Translations under genes and position numbers: made by a program
NCBI GenBank assembly: GCA_017410065.1
Contig: JAFQRL010000041.1
Location: forward strand, 34,435 to 98,434
Origin: Clostridia bacterium
GTDB lineage: Bacteria; Bacillota; Clostridia; Oscillospirales; CAG-272
Reading direction: 5' to 3'
DNA length: 64,000 nt
Shown: in pieces, positions 34,696 through 43,696 of the stretch
How the letters are laid out: each line of letters begins with the position of its first letter
Numbering within the stretch: position 1 is the stretch's first letter
Notes under the pieces: generated by a model
Databases searched by the model: none
Told to the model about the DNA's origin: nothing
What the model saw: the letters and a program-made list of their open reading frames with translations, nothing else

Positions 34696-35445
34696 TCATC
34701 TCAAAAAGGGAATGAGCATCCAGAATTTCATAATAAGCCTCACAACTCCGGAAACGGCATAGCCTATGATCTCGGAAAGTGAGAGCACGCCTGCGGCTTG
34801 ATAAAGCCAGGGGATCGACTGCACCGGCGGCAGACTTCTTACCGCGTTAGCAAGCACGTCTCCCGCAAGGAGCCAGATTATCATAAAAAGATATATCTTT
34901 CTCTCGTGCTGCATCAGCTTGAAATAAAGCCTCTCAGGCAATATCACGTGCAAGATCCTGGAGCCGTCAAGGGGCGGCACGGGAATAAGATTAAAGAGCG
35001 CAAGACCGATATTCAAGGTAAAGAATATCCAAAGAAAATCGGAAACGGTCTGCGCAAGATTCAGGAGAAAGCCCTCCTCAAAGGCGACCCCTCCTAGCAA
35101 TGCGTGATAAAGAAGATATATTCCCGCAAAGATAAAGCCCAAAATAAGATTTGCAAGGGGACCCGCAAGCGCGGTCAGAGCAAAGCCCTTTTTGGGATTC
35201 TTGAAATTCCTTGCGTCAACAGGCACGGGCTTCGCCCAGCCAAAGCCGAAAAGCACCATAGAAATCGTGCCGAGAATATCAAGATGCTTTAAGGGGTTGA
35301 AGGAGAGCCTTCCAAGCATTCTCGCAGTATTATCGCCCATTTTGGATGCGGCAAAGCCGTGGGAAAATTCGTGTACGGTAAGCGCGACCAACGCGGCGAT
35401 CGCGCTTAAAATATAGTATTTGATATCAAGATTAAAATTAAGCAT
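34696..35445 (-). CDS. Site-2 protease family zinc metalloprotease (M50)
   Basis: A 249-residue membrane protease. The zinc motif HEFSHGFAA is at about residues 25-33 within the first membrane segments. The second ligand block LFNLIPVPPLDGSRIL lies near residue 150. It cleaves membrane-embedded substrates; the substrate is unknown. The small M50B subgroup without PDZ is often found next to scpA, as here. Confidence 0.9.
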   Translation of the reverse strand: MLNFNLDIKYYILSAIAALVALTVHEFSHGFAASKMGDNTARMLGRLSFNPLKHLDILGTISMVLFGFGWAKPVPVDARNFKNPKKGFALTALAGPLANLILGFIFAGIYLLYHALLGGVAFEEGFLLNLAQTVSDFLWIFFTLNIGLALFNLIPVPPLDGSRILHVILPERLYFKLMQHERKIYLFMIIWLLAGDVLANAVRSLPPVQSIPWLYQAAGVLSLSEIIGYAVSGVVRLIMKFWMLIPFLR

Positions 35446-35529
35446 TTTCTGTTTTTACCGATATGTCGGTGCATTCTGACGGTAAGACCGCATTATCCGA
35501 TGCGACCCTTTCGCCATAGGGTGAAGTAA

Positions 35530-36132
35530 TTATCTTGCGATAGCCTCGCAAATGAGATTCCAAAGCTCGTCCTTGCCGGCCCTGCTCACCGATGAGAAGG
35601 GAAGTATGGTGATACCCGTGCCGCGGAAGAACTCATCCTCAAGCTCGCAAAGCCTCTCGGCAAGAGCCGTCTTTGAAAGCTTGTCCGTTTTTGTGGCAAC
35701 CACGGTGAAGGGAATACCGTTGTCTATCATCATATTGATCATAAGAATATCGTCGTCGGTAGGGCCCGTGCGGATATCTATAAGCTGTATAACAAGCTTT
35801 AAGGCATCCGAGGAGGGGTTTTTAACGAAGAAATTCTCGGTAAGCGAGCTCCAGGATATCTTTGAGCCCTGGGATCTCTTTGCGTATCCGTAGCCGGGGA
35901 GGTCCACAAGATAAAGCTTTTTATCAATATCGTAATAATTTATCGTGATAGTTTTTCCCGGTGCGGAGGACACTCTCGCAAGAGATTTTCTCCCAAGCAG
36001 AGTGTTTATAAGCGAGCTCTTTCCAACGTTGGACCTGCCCGAAAGTGCGACCTCGGGCCGAGGATCGCGGGGAAATTGCTTCTCCGTGCCCACGGTGAGA
36101 GCCAGGTTTGAATTATTGACGTTGATCTTCAT
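35530..36132 (-). CDS. engB: Ribosome biogenesis GTPase EngB (YsxC/YihA)
   Basis: A 200-residue GTPase needed for large-subunit assembly. G1 is GRSNVGKSSLIN near residue 32, G3 is DLPGYGYAKR near residue 75, and the G4 motif is TKTDKL near residue 145. It begins directly after the lon stop codon, with its ribosome site inside lon, so it is translated in the lon operon. Confidence 0.94.
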   Translation of the reverse strand: MKINVNNSNLALTVGTEKQFPRDPRPEVALSGRSNVGKSSLINTLLGRKSLARVSSAPGKTITINYYDIDKKLYLVDLPGYGYAKRSQGSKISWSSLTENFFVKNPSSDALKLVIQLIDIRTGPTDDDILMINMMIDNGIPFTVVATKTDKLSKTALAERLCELEDEFFRGTGITILPFSSVSRAGKDELWNLICEAIAR

Positions 36133-38475
36133 TTATATTCTGACCTCCAGCGCGGCAGATAATACGTCCTCTGCGCACTTGCAGGGGATGAATTCAAGAT
36201 TTGCTCTTGCCTCTGTGTCGATGTCGTCAAGATCTCGCATATTCTGCTCGGGAATAAGTACCGTTTTCACTCCCGCTCTGTATGCAGCAAGAGTTTTCTC
36301 CTTAAGTCCGCCGATAGGAAGGACCTTGCCTCGAAGGGTTATCTCGCCCGTCATAGCTACGTCGCGGCGAACGGGAATGTTACCGAGCGCACTAACCATT
36401 GCCGTTACCATAGTAACGCCTGCGGAGGGGCCGTCCTTGGGAATTGCACCCTCGGGGAAATGAATGTGAAGGTCGCGGTCCTTATAGAAGCTGCCGCTAA
36501 TGCCGTATTTATCGGCAACCGTGCGCACGAAGGAATGAGCTATCCTTGCAGACTCCTTCATAACGTCGCCGAGAGAGCCTGTGAGCTCTATCTTTCCGCT
36601 ACCCTCCATCACGGCAACCTCAACCTTGAGAAGGTCTCCGCCTGTTTGAGTGTATGCAAGACCGTTTACAACTCCGATGGGATCCGACTCCTCAAGTGCC
36701 TCGGGAATGACCTTGATCTTGCCGAGAAGCTCGGAGATATTCTTTTCTGTGATACGCACCGACTTGCACTTGCCCTCGGCTATCCTCTTTGCGCTCTTTC
36801 TTATAAGAGAGGCGATCTCGCGCTCAAGGTTACGAACTCCCGCCTCCTTTGTGTAGCCCCTGATAAGAGCAAGGATGCCGTCGTCTGTGATCCTGAAGGT
36901 GCGTGAATTAAGTCCGTTGCGCTTAAGCTGCTTCGGAACGAGATGGTTTTTAGCTATGCTGAGCTTTTCCGTGTCCGTGTAGGTGGAAAGCTCGATTATC
37001 TCCATTCTGTCAAGAAGGGGAGAGGGAATACCCTCGTAGCTGTTTGCTGTGGCAATAAAGAGAGTGTCCGAAAGATCGATGGAGATCTCCATAAAATTAT
37101 CTCTGAATGCCTTGTTCTGCTCGGGGTCAAGGACCTCAAGAAGGGCAGAGGTGGGATCTCCTCTGAAATTGGAGGACATCTTATCTATCTCGTCAAGCAC
37201 GATAACGGGGTTTTCTGCCTTTGCGTTGATAAGAGCCGTCACGATCCTTCCGGGCATTGCGCCAACATAGGTCTTTCTGTGACCCCTGATCTCTGCCTCA
37301 TCGTGCATACCGCCGAGAGATACTCTCGCATATTTTCTGCCAAGGGCACGTGCCACGGAGGCGGCAACCGAGGTTTTACCTACACCGGGAGGACCAACAA
37401 GGCAGATTATCTGATTTTTAACGTTGGGAGAGAACTGCTTCACTGCCACGAACTCAAGGATACGCTCCTTTACCTTTTCAAGTCCGTCGTGGTCGCTGTC
37501 AAGAATAGCTCTTGCCTCCTCAACCGAGACCTTCTCCTGGGACTTGATACCGAAGGGGAAGTCAAGGCAGGTATCAAGATAGGTGCGGATAACGGTCCCC
37601 TCCGCCGCGCCAAACGGAGTCTTTGCAAGCTTTGAAAGCTCTTTATAGAGCTTTTCTCTTACCTCATCGGTGAGATTTGCGGAGGCGATGCGCTCATCGT
37701 ACTCCTTAAGCTCGTCGTCCTCATCCTCCTCACCAAGCTCCGACTGAATAGCCTTGATCTGCTCGCGGAGGAAGTAATCCTTCTGATTTTTATCAATTTT
37801 AGCCCTGACCTGTTTTTGAATATCGCGCTCACAGCGAAGAAGCATAAGCTCCTCCTCAAGAGCAACGAGAAGCTTTTCAAGCCTGGTTTTGGGAAGCATA
37901 GCCTCAAGGACGGTCTGCTTGTTCTTATAGTCTATTATCGCGGAGGAGGCAACGAAATCCGCAAAATAAGCGGGATCGACTATCGCCTCTGCCGCCGCCT
38001 TCATATCCTCGTCGAAGGTGGGGTGAATGGACTTGAGCTCCTCAAGTATCCTCTTGACCTCAAGCATCATAGCATCGCATTGCTGATTTGGCTTATGAAG
38101 CTGCTTTTCGTGCTTCGCCACGACCTTTGCAACGATCATACCGCTCTCGATCCTGCCCTCAATAAGCTTGACTCTGGAGCTGCCCTCCATCACGACCGAA
38201 AGATTGCCGTGAGGGTTTTTAACAACGTGCTTTATTTCCGCAAGCACGCCGACTCTGAAAAGATCGTCAACGGTCGGGTCCTCAACGTTAAGATCCTTTT
38301 GAGCGATAAGAAGGACCTTTGCATCGTGAAGGGTAGCCGCCGCGGTGAACGCCTTAAGAGAAATGGGGCGAACTATTTCAAGATTGAACTGAACGGCAGG
38401 GAAGCCCACGATACCCCTCGTGGGAATTACGGGCAACTCCAGCTCTTCATATATTTCGATTTTGTTTTCTGACAT
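36133..38475 (-). CDS. lon: ATP-dependent Lon protease
   Basis: A 780-residue AAA+ serine protease. It has the N-terminal substrate domain (ELPVIPTRGIVGFPA), Walker A GPPGVGKT, Walker B VIVLDEIDKM, and the Ser-Lys dyad in KDGPSAGVTM with the downstream Lys in GGLKEKTLAA. The ATG at 38475 has GAGGT upstream; an in-frame start 14 codons earlier lacks support. The upstream minus-strand -10 box TATAAT lies at 38526-38521. Confidence 0.95.
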   Translation of the reverse strand: MSENKIEIYEELELPVIPTRGIVGFPAVQFNLEIVRPISLKAFTAAATLHDAKVLLIAQKDLNVEDPTVDDLFRVGVLAEIKHVVKNPHGNLSVVMEGSSRVKLIEGRIESGMIVAKVVAKHEKQLHKPNQQCDAMMLEVKRILEELKSIHPTFDEDMKAAAEAIVDPAYFADFVASSAIIDYKNKQTVLEAMLPKTRLEKLLVALEEELMLLRCERDIQKQVRAKIDKNQKDYFLREQIKAIQSELGEEDEDDELKEYDERIASANLTDEVREKLYKELSKLAKTPFGAAEGTVIRTYLDTCLDFPFGIKSQEKVSVEEARAILDSDHDGLEKVKERILEFVAVKQFSPNVKNQIICLVGPPGVGKTSVAASVARALGRKYARVSLGGMHDEAEIRGHRKTYVGAMPGRIVTALINAKAENPVIVLDEIDKMSSNFRGDPTSALLEVLDPEQNKAFRDNFMEISIDLSDTLFIATANSYEGIPSPLLDRMEIIELSTYTDTEKLSIAKNHLVPKQLKRNGLNSRTFRITDDGILALIRGYTKEAGVRNLEREIASLIRKSAKRIAEGKCKSVRITEKNISELLGKIKVIPEALEESDPIGVVNGLAYTQTGGDLLKVEVAVMEGSGKIELTGSLGDVMKESARIAHSFVRTVADKYGISGSFYKDRDLHIHFPEGAIPKDGPSAGVTMVTAMVSALGNIPVRRDVAMTGEITLRGKVLPIGGLKEKTLAAYRAGVKTVLIPEQNMRDLDDIDTEARANLEFIPCKCAEDVLSAALEVRI

Positions 38476-38662
38476 TTTTTCTGACCTCGCGAAATGGGAA
38501 AGTACATAATTATTCAAACTATTATATCATACCTCGCGGCAAAAATCCATAGCAAATCGGTAAAATTAATAATTTTTTCAAATATTTTTATTTATAATAG
38601 CGTGCACACACATAAAAAATGAAAATATTTTGTTAATGCAGGAAAAAAGCACCTGTATTTGA

Positions 38663-38691
38663 TTGACTAAAGCGATTGTTTGTGATATAAT
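38663..38691 (+). promoter_or_regulatory. Sigma-A promoter of ruvC
   Basis: TTGACT (38663-38668), 17 bases, TATAAT (38686-38691), divergent from lon. Confidence 0.8.
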
Positions 38692-38752
38692 GATATGATG
38701 AGATCAGTATGGATTTATGAAAGTCGGATAAAAAATGAGGGAGGGCTGAAAA

Positions 38753-39253
38753 ATGAGGATACTCGGAATAGACCCGGGACTTGCAATAGTCGGCTGGGCT
38801 GTGCTTGAGAGCGAGCGCGGAAAGGTGCGCCCGATTGCCTTTGGCGCAATAACCACTCCCGCCCATACCTCGGTGGAAAGCCGTCTTCTCATAATAAAAA
38901 AAGACCTTGAGGATATAATAGACAGATATTCCCCCACGGAGATGGCGGTGGAGGAGCTGTTCTTCAACACCAATATCACTACGGGTATCGCTGTCGCCGA
39001 GGCTCGCGGAGTAATACTGTGCACGGCTCACGCAAAGGGCGTGAAGATCAGCGAATACACCCCATTGCAGGTTAAGCAGGCGGTGGTCGGCTACGGAAAG
39101 GCGGAGAAGCATCAGGTCATATCGATGGTAACAACGATACTGAAGCTGCCGAAGCCCCCGAAGCCCGACGACACGGCAGACGCCGTGGCAATAGCCATCT
39201 GCCATTCCCAATGCCGATCCTCGGCAATGGGCAAATTCTTTAATCAAAGCTGA
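38753..39253 (+). CDS. ruvC: Holliday junction resolvase RuvC
   Basis: A 166-residue RNase H-fold endonuclease. The acidic residues are visible as Asp7 in GIDPGLAIVGW, Glu in VEELFFNTN near residue 66 and the pair in PDDTADA near residue 142. GGGAGG precedes the ATG. RuvA and RuvB are not adjacent, unlike in many genomes. Confidence 0.95.
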   Translation: MRILGIDPGLAIVGWAVLESERGKVRPIAFGAITTPAHTSVESRLLIIKKDLEDIIDRYSPTEMAVEELFFNTNITTGIAVAEARGVILCTAHAKGVKISEYTPLQVKQAVVGYGKAEKHQVISMVTTILKLPKPPKPDDTADAVAIAICHSQCRSSAMGKFFNQS

Positions 39254-39325
39254 AGTATCGGCATTATATCATTTGGAAAATCACGCACCGCAGAGCGAAT
39301 ATCGGTGCGAAAAACGGAGTAGATT

Positions 39326-40192
39326 ATGTGGCTTGCAGATAAATGGAAGGATTACACGGTTATAGATACCTCCTCGGGAGAGAAGCTTGAAAGATGGGGA
39401 AAATACACCCTCATCCGCCCCGACCCACAGGTGATATGGAAGACCGAAAAAAAGAATAAGCTTTGGAAAAGTGCCGATGCAAGCTATCGCAGAAGCCGAT
39501 CGGGCGGAGGAGCGTGGAGCGAAAACCGCTTGCCCGAAAGCTGGGTGATCTCATACGGTGAGCTCAGATTCCGCATAAAGCCTATGGGCTTTAAGCACAC
39601 AGGGCTTTTCCCCGAGCAGGCGGCGAATTGGGATTGGTTCTCGGAGCTCATCCGCAAGGCGGAAAGACCCATCAAGGTGCTTAATCTCTTTGCATACACA
39701 GGCGGCGCGACTGTCGCCGCGGCTGCCGCGGGTGCTTCGGTCTGCCACGTTGACGCATCTAAAGGTATGGTGGCGGCGGCAAAGGAAAATGCCGAGCTCT
39801 CGGGACTCGGCGGCGCACCCATCCGCTATATCGTTGACGATTGCAAGAAGTTCGTTGAGCGCGAGATACGCCGCGGAAATAAATACGACGGAATAATAAT
39901 GGACCCTCCCTCCTACGGCAGGGGACCCACAGGCGAGGTTTGGAAGATCGAGGAAAGCATAGATGAATTTGTGGAGCTTGTCAGCGGCGTGCTGTCCGAC
40001 GAGCCGCTCTTCTTCCTCCTCAATTCCTACACCACAGGCCTTTCCGCTTCAACGATGAGATACATAACTCAAACACGCCTCGGCAGGATAGCAGGTGCAA
40101 GCTCCGTGGCAGACGAGCTCGGTCTCCCCGTTACGGAAAGCGGACTTGCATTGCCGTGCGGCTCCAGCGTGAGAGTTACCTTTGGTAAATAA
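39326..40192 (+). CDS. Class I SAM-dependent methyltransferase (RlmI/YwbD-like C-terminal domain)
   Basis: A 288-residue methyltransferase with the SAM motif NLFAYTGGATVAAAAAGASVCHVDAS near residue 115 and the catalytic-region motif MDPPSYGRGP near residue 192, which in RNA m5C or m2G enzymes binds the target base. It resembles the C-terminal domain of the RlmI/RlmK group but lacks the PUA domain. The target is unknown. Confidence 0.82.
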   Translation: MWLADKWKDYTVIDTSSGEKLERWGKYTLIRPDPQVIWKTEKKNKLWKSADASYRRSRSGGGAWSENRLPESWVISYGELRFRIKPMGFKHTGLFPEQAANWDWFSELIRKAERPIKVLNLFAYTGGATVAAAAAGASVCHVDASKGMVAAAKENAELSGLGGAPIRYIVDDCKKFVEREIRRGNKYDGIIMDPPSYGRGPTGEVWKIEESIDEFVELVSGVLSDEPLFFLLNSYTTGLSASTMRYITQTRLGRIAGASSVADELGLPVTESGLALPCGSSVRVTFGK

Positions 40193-40210
40193 ATATTGTG
40201 TGGTAAACGA

Positions 40211-41095
40211 ATGAAAGACGAAATTATAAGAACGGAGAACCTCTCTTTCACCTATGAAAGCGACGGAGACGAGGTCCTCGTTGAGGATAAGCTCCGAGGA
40301 GTGAAAAACATCAGCCTCTCTGTTAAAAGAGGCGAATACGTTGCCGTTCTCGGTCATAACGGATCGGGAAAATCAACTCTCGCAAAGCTTCTCAATATGA
40401 TCATATCTCCCGATTCGGGAAAAATATTTATTGACGGCGTGGACGTCACCGCGGAGGACTTCACCGAGGACGACGTTTATAACACGCGGCGCAAGATCGG
40501 AATGGTGTTCCAGAATCCCGATAACCAGCTCGTTGCCACGGTGGTCGAGGAGGACGTTGCCTTCGGTCCCGAAAATCTCGGGCTCCCGAGAGAGGAGATA
40601 CGCCGCAGAGTCAATTCCGCCCTTGATAAGGTTGGTATGACCGCATACGCACATCACGCACCCCATAAGCTCTCGGGCGGTCAGAAGCAGAGAGTTGCTA
40701 TCGCGGGCATTATTGCTATGAAGCCCGAGGTCATAATATTCGATGAATCCACGGCAATGCTCGATCCTCTCGGCAGGCGGGACGTTGTTGGAATTATGGA
40801 GCAGCTGAACAGAGAAGAAGGAATAACGGTCATAAACATCACCCATTATATGGACGAGGCGGCAAGGGCAGACAGAGTCGTGATCATAAACGACGGACAG
40901 ATCGCGGCAGACGGCACCACAAGAGAGGTGTTCTCCAAGGTGGAGCTTCTCCATAAAATGGGACTTGAATCCACTCAGGGCAACGAGCTTCTATATAGCC
41001 TCGGTCTCTCGGGAGAGAAGATATCGGGAGAGGGACTTACCTCCGAGGAATGTGTTGAAGCCATTTTAGGTTATTTGCAAGGAAAGGTAAAATGA
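40211..41095 (+). CDS. ecfA1: ECF transporter ATPase EcfA1
   Basis: Energy-coupling-factor ATP-binding subunit. Walker A is GHNGSGKST near residue 48, the signature is LSGGQKQRVAIAG near residue 153 and Walker B is VIIFDEST. The 294 residues and the gene order A1-A2-T are typical. It lacks an obvious Shine-Dalgarno site; a TTG 15 bases upstream is an alternative start. Its partner S-component is not in the window, so the vitamin substrate is undefined. Confidence 0.93.
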   Translation: MKDEIIRTENLSFTYESDGDEVLVEDKLRGVKNISLSVKRGEYVAVLGHNGSGKSTLAKLLNMIISPDSGKIFIDGVDVTAEDFTEDDVYNTRRKIGMVFQNPDNQLVATVVEEDVAFGPENLGLPREEIRRRVNSALDKVGMTAYAHHAPHKLSGGQKQRVAIAGIIAMKPEVIIFDESTAMLDPLGRRDVVGIMEQLNREEGITVINITHYMDEAARADRVVIINDGQIAADGTTREVFSKVELLHKMGLESTQGNELLYSLGLSGEKISGEGLTSEECVEAILGYLQGKVK

Positions 41096-41955
41096 GTGAA
41101 ATATTAAAGCTTGAGAACGTTTCCTACGTTTACAGCAAGGGCACTCCCTTTGAGAAGGTAGCCCTGAATAACGTGAGCGTTGCGTTTGAAAGAGGAAAAA
41201 TAACAGGTCTTATAGGGCACACGGGGTCGGGAAAATCAACCCTTGTCAACCTGCTCAACGGTCTTTATAAGCCGACCGAGGGCAGAGTGCTTTTAGACGG
41301 AGAGGACATTTGGGCAAAGCCCAAGGAGATCGCAAAGGTCAGATACAGAGTCGGTCTCGTTATGCAATATCCCGAATATCAGCTCTTTGACGAGACCGTG
41401 AGATCGGATATCGGCTTCGGTCCGAGGAATCGCGGACTCTCCCGAGAGGAGATAGACGTCCGCATTAAGGAGGCGGCAAGGTTTGTCGGTATCACCGACG
41501 AGATGCTTGATAAATCCCCCTTCGATCTTTCGGGCGGACAAAAACGCAGAGTCGCTATCGCGGGCATCGTTGCAATGGGACCCGACGTGCTTGTGCTTGA
41601 CGAGCCCGCCGCAGGTCTTGACCCGAAGGGCAGGCGCGAGATCCTCGGAGGTCTCAGGAGATACGTTGAAGAAAAGAATATAACAATCATCCTCGTCAGC
41701 CATTCGATGGAGGATATGGCGCTTTATTGCGATAACGTGGTAGTTATGAACCGCGCCGAGGTGTTCCGCACAGGCACGGTCCGCGAAATATTCTCCGAAT
41801 CGGGCGTGCTCGCCTCGGTGGGACTTGACGTTCCCGGTATATCCGGAATTGCCGCAGAGCTTATAAGTCGCGGAATTCCCCTTGAGGGCGAGCTATACAC
41901 GGTCGAGGGCGTTAAGGATGCCATACTTCGCTATATCAGGGGAGGTGCAAGATGA
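41092..41955 (+). CDS. ecfA2: ECF transporter ATPase EcfA2
   Basis: Second ATP-binding subunit, 287 residues. Walker A is GHTGSGKST near residue 42, the Q-loop is VGLVMQYPEYQLF, the signature is LSGGQKRRVAIAG near residue 144 and Walker B is VLVLDEPAAGLDP. It overlaps ecfA1 and ecfT by four bases each. It forms a heterodimer with EcfA1. Confidence 0.94.
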   Translation: MSEILKLENVSYVYSKGTPFEKVALNNVSVAFERGKITGLIGHTGSGKSTLVNLLNGLYKPTEGRVLLDGEDIWAKPKEIAKVRYRVGLVMQYPEYQLFDETVRSDIGFGPRNRGLSREEIDVRIKEAARFVGITDEMLDKSPFDLSGGQKRRVAIAGIVAMGPDVLVLDEPAAGLDPKGRREILGGLRRYVEEKNITIILVSHSMEDMALYCDNVVVMNRAEVFRTGTVREIFSESGVLASVGLDVPGISGIAAELISRGIPLEGELYTVEGVKDAILRYIRGGAR

Positions 41956-42812
41956 TATCCGATATCACCCTTGGTCAGTTTTTCCCCGGGTATTCACCCC
42001 TTCATAAGCTTGACCCTCGCACAAAGATAATCCTGGCGGTGCTCTCCATAGTAGCGATCTTCTTCGCAAATAACGCCGTAAGCTTTGCGCTTCTCACCCT
42101 CGCCGCTGTGGTTATGATCGCTATCAGCCGCATATCCTTCAAGGTAATACTTCGCGGAATTCGCCCCATAATCATCATACTTCTTTTCACGGCGGTGTTG
42201 AATATTCTTATGACGGACGGCAAGGGAACCCCTCTTGTTGAATTCTGGATCATAAGCATCTACACAGAGGGAATAGTCCGCGCCGTATTTATGGCGTTGA
42301 GAGTCGTGCTCCTTATCGTTATCACCAGTATGCTTCTCACCTACACCACCTCACCGATATCCTTAACGGACGGTCTTGAATCGCTCCTTTCTCCCCTTAA
42401 GGTGATACGAGTGCCCGTGCATACCTTCGCTATGATGATGTCCATAGCACTCCGATTTATCCCCACACTCATTGAGGAGACCGAGAAAATAATGAATGCG
42501 CAGAAGTCCCGCGGTGCGGATTTCTCCTCGGGCGGACTTATAAAAAGAGCTAAAGCTCTTATCCCCATTCTTATTCCTCTTATCGTTTCCTCCTTCAAAA
42601 GGGCGGAGGAGCTCGCCACGGCGATGGAATGTCGATGCTATCGCGGAGATAAAAACAGAACAAAGCTCGTTAAGCTTCAGTTCAAGGGGCGGGATATCGT
42701 TTGGTTCCTCGCTATCGCCGCAATAACCGCAGGCATCATCCTCCTTTCTATCCTTCCGTATAAATTCGTATCTCCCGGTATAATATACGATATAGCCTTC
42801 TTTAAAATATAA
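41952..42812 (+). CDS. ecfT: ECF transporter transmembrane subunit EcfT
   Basis: A 286-residue membrane scaffold with about five to six hydrophobic helices. The N-terminus GQFFPGYSPLHKLDPRTKI and the coupling-helix motifs KSRGADF (about residue 180) and MECRCYRG (about residue 227) are diagnostic; the latter two contact the ATPases. It lies in the ecfA1-ecfA2-ecfT-truA order shared by many Firmicutes. Confidence 0.95.
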   Translation: MISDITLGQFFPGYSPLHKLDPRTKIILAVLSIVAIFFANNAVSFALLTLAAVVMIAISRISFKVILRGIRPIIIILLFTAVLNILMTDGKGTPLVEFWIISIYTEGIVRAVFMALRVVLLIVITSMLLTYTTSPISLTDGLESLLSPLKVIRVPVHTFAMMMSIALRFIPTLIEETEKIMNAQKSRGADFSSGGLIKRAKALIPILIPLIVSSFKRAEELATAMECRCYRGDKNRTKLVKLQFKGRDIVWFLAIAAITAGIILLSILPYKFVSPGIIYDIAFFKI

Positions 42813-42825
42813 GGAGGCGTGCGAG

Positions 42826-43572
42826 ATGAATTATTTAGCAAGGATAAAATACCTTGGAACGAATTTTCACGGCTTTCAGGTCCAGCCCGAGCTCAGGACT
42901 GTTCAGGGTGAGCTGTGCAGAGGACTTGAGGAGGCTTTGGGAGCACCCTGCCGCGTCACGGGATGCAGTCGCACCGACGCGGGAGTTCACGCCAATGAAT
43001 TTTGCGTGAAGATAGAGTGCGACGGCGCAACCGTGCCGCCCGAGAAGCTCCCAGTTGCCGTTGCCAGATTTTTACCGCCCGATCTTTCGCTATACTATGC
43101 GGAGGAGTGCTCGGCGCAGTTCCACCCTCGCTACGATTGCCGCGAGAAGGAATATTTATACAGAATTGTAAATCGCAGAGTATTCGATCCCTTCGATTAC
43201 GGCAGAGCCTGGTTCGTTCCTCGCAGGATAGACGGTGCGGCAATAGACCGTATGAGAGAGGCGGCAAAGCATTTTCTCGGCAGTCACGATTTTTCGGGCT
43301 TTATGTCCGAGGGCTCGGACGTTGAGGACACCGTAAGGTGCGTCAGTATGCTGACAGTCGAGAAATGCCGTGACGACCTTATAGAAATAAAGATCCGCGC
43401 AGACGGCTTTTTATACAATATGGTGCGTATAATCGTTGGCACGCTGATCGATGTTGCCTTCGGCAGAAAGCAGCCCGAGGATATGGAGAGGATAATCGCC
43501 TCCTGTCGGAGATCCGAGGCGGGAATGACCGCTCCAGCGGAGGGGCTTTATCTCAACAAGGTCATCTATTGA
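42826..43572 (+). CDS. truA: tRNA pseudouridine synthase A
   Basis: Modifies tRNA positions 38-40. The catalytic Asp lies in TGCSRTDAGVHANEF near residue 51; KEYLYRI, a SHDFSGFMSEGSD block and LYNMVRIIVGTLIDVA match TruA. At 248 residues its length is standard. AAGGAGG precedes the ATG. Confidence 0.95.
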   Translation: MNYLARIKYLGTNFHGFQVQPELRTVQGELCRGLEEALGAPCRVTGCSRTDAGVHANEFCVKIECDGATVPPEKLPVAVARFLPPDLSLYYAEECSAQFHPRYDCREKEYLYRIVNRRVFDPFDYGRAWFVPRRIDGAAIDRMREAAKHFLGSHDFSGFMSEGSDVEDTVRCVSMLTVEKCRDDLIEIKIRADGFLYNMVRIIVGTLIDVAFGRKQPEDMERIIASCRRSEAGMTAPAEGLYLNKVIY

Positions 43573-43658
43573 TTGCATATCAGCAGCGACCCCTTCGCCT
43601 TGCGATCTTATAGTAATTAATTGGCAGCCCTTCCTTAAAATTTAATATTTGAATTTTG

Positions 43659-43696
43659 CCTCCGTGTGCCAAAATATCAGCACACGGAGGTTTTTT
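43659..43696 (+). promoter_or_regulatory. Terminator-like hairpin whose 3' arm is the PBP ribosome binding site
   Basis: A perfect 11-bp stem (43659-43669 with 43680-43690) and ten-base loop is followed by six Ts and then immediately the ATG at 43697. The 3' arm ends in CGGAGG, the Shine-Dalgarno site of the PBP gene. The structure could end the ecf-truA transcript and also hide the PBP site. Confidence 0.8.
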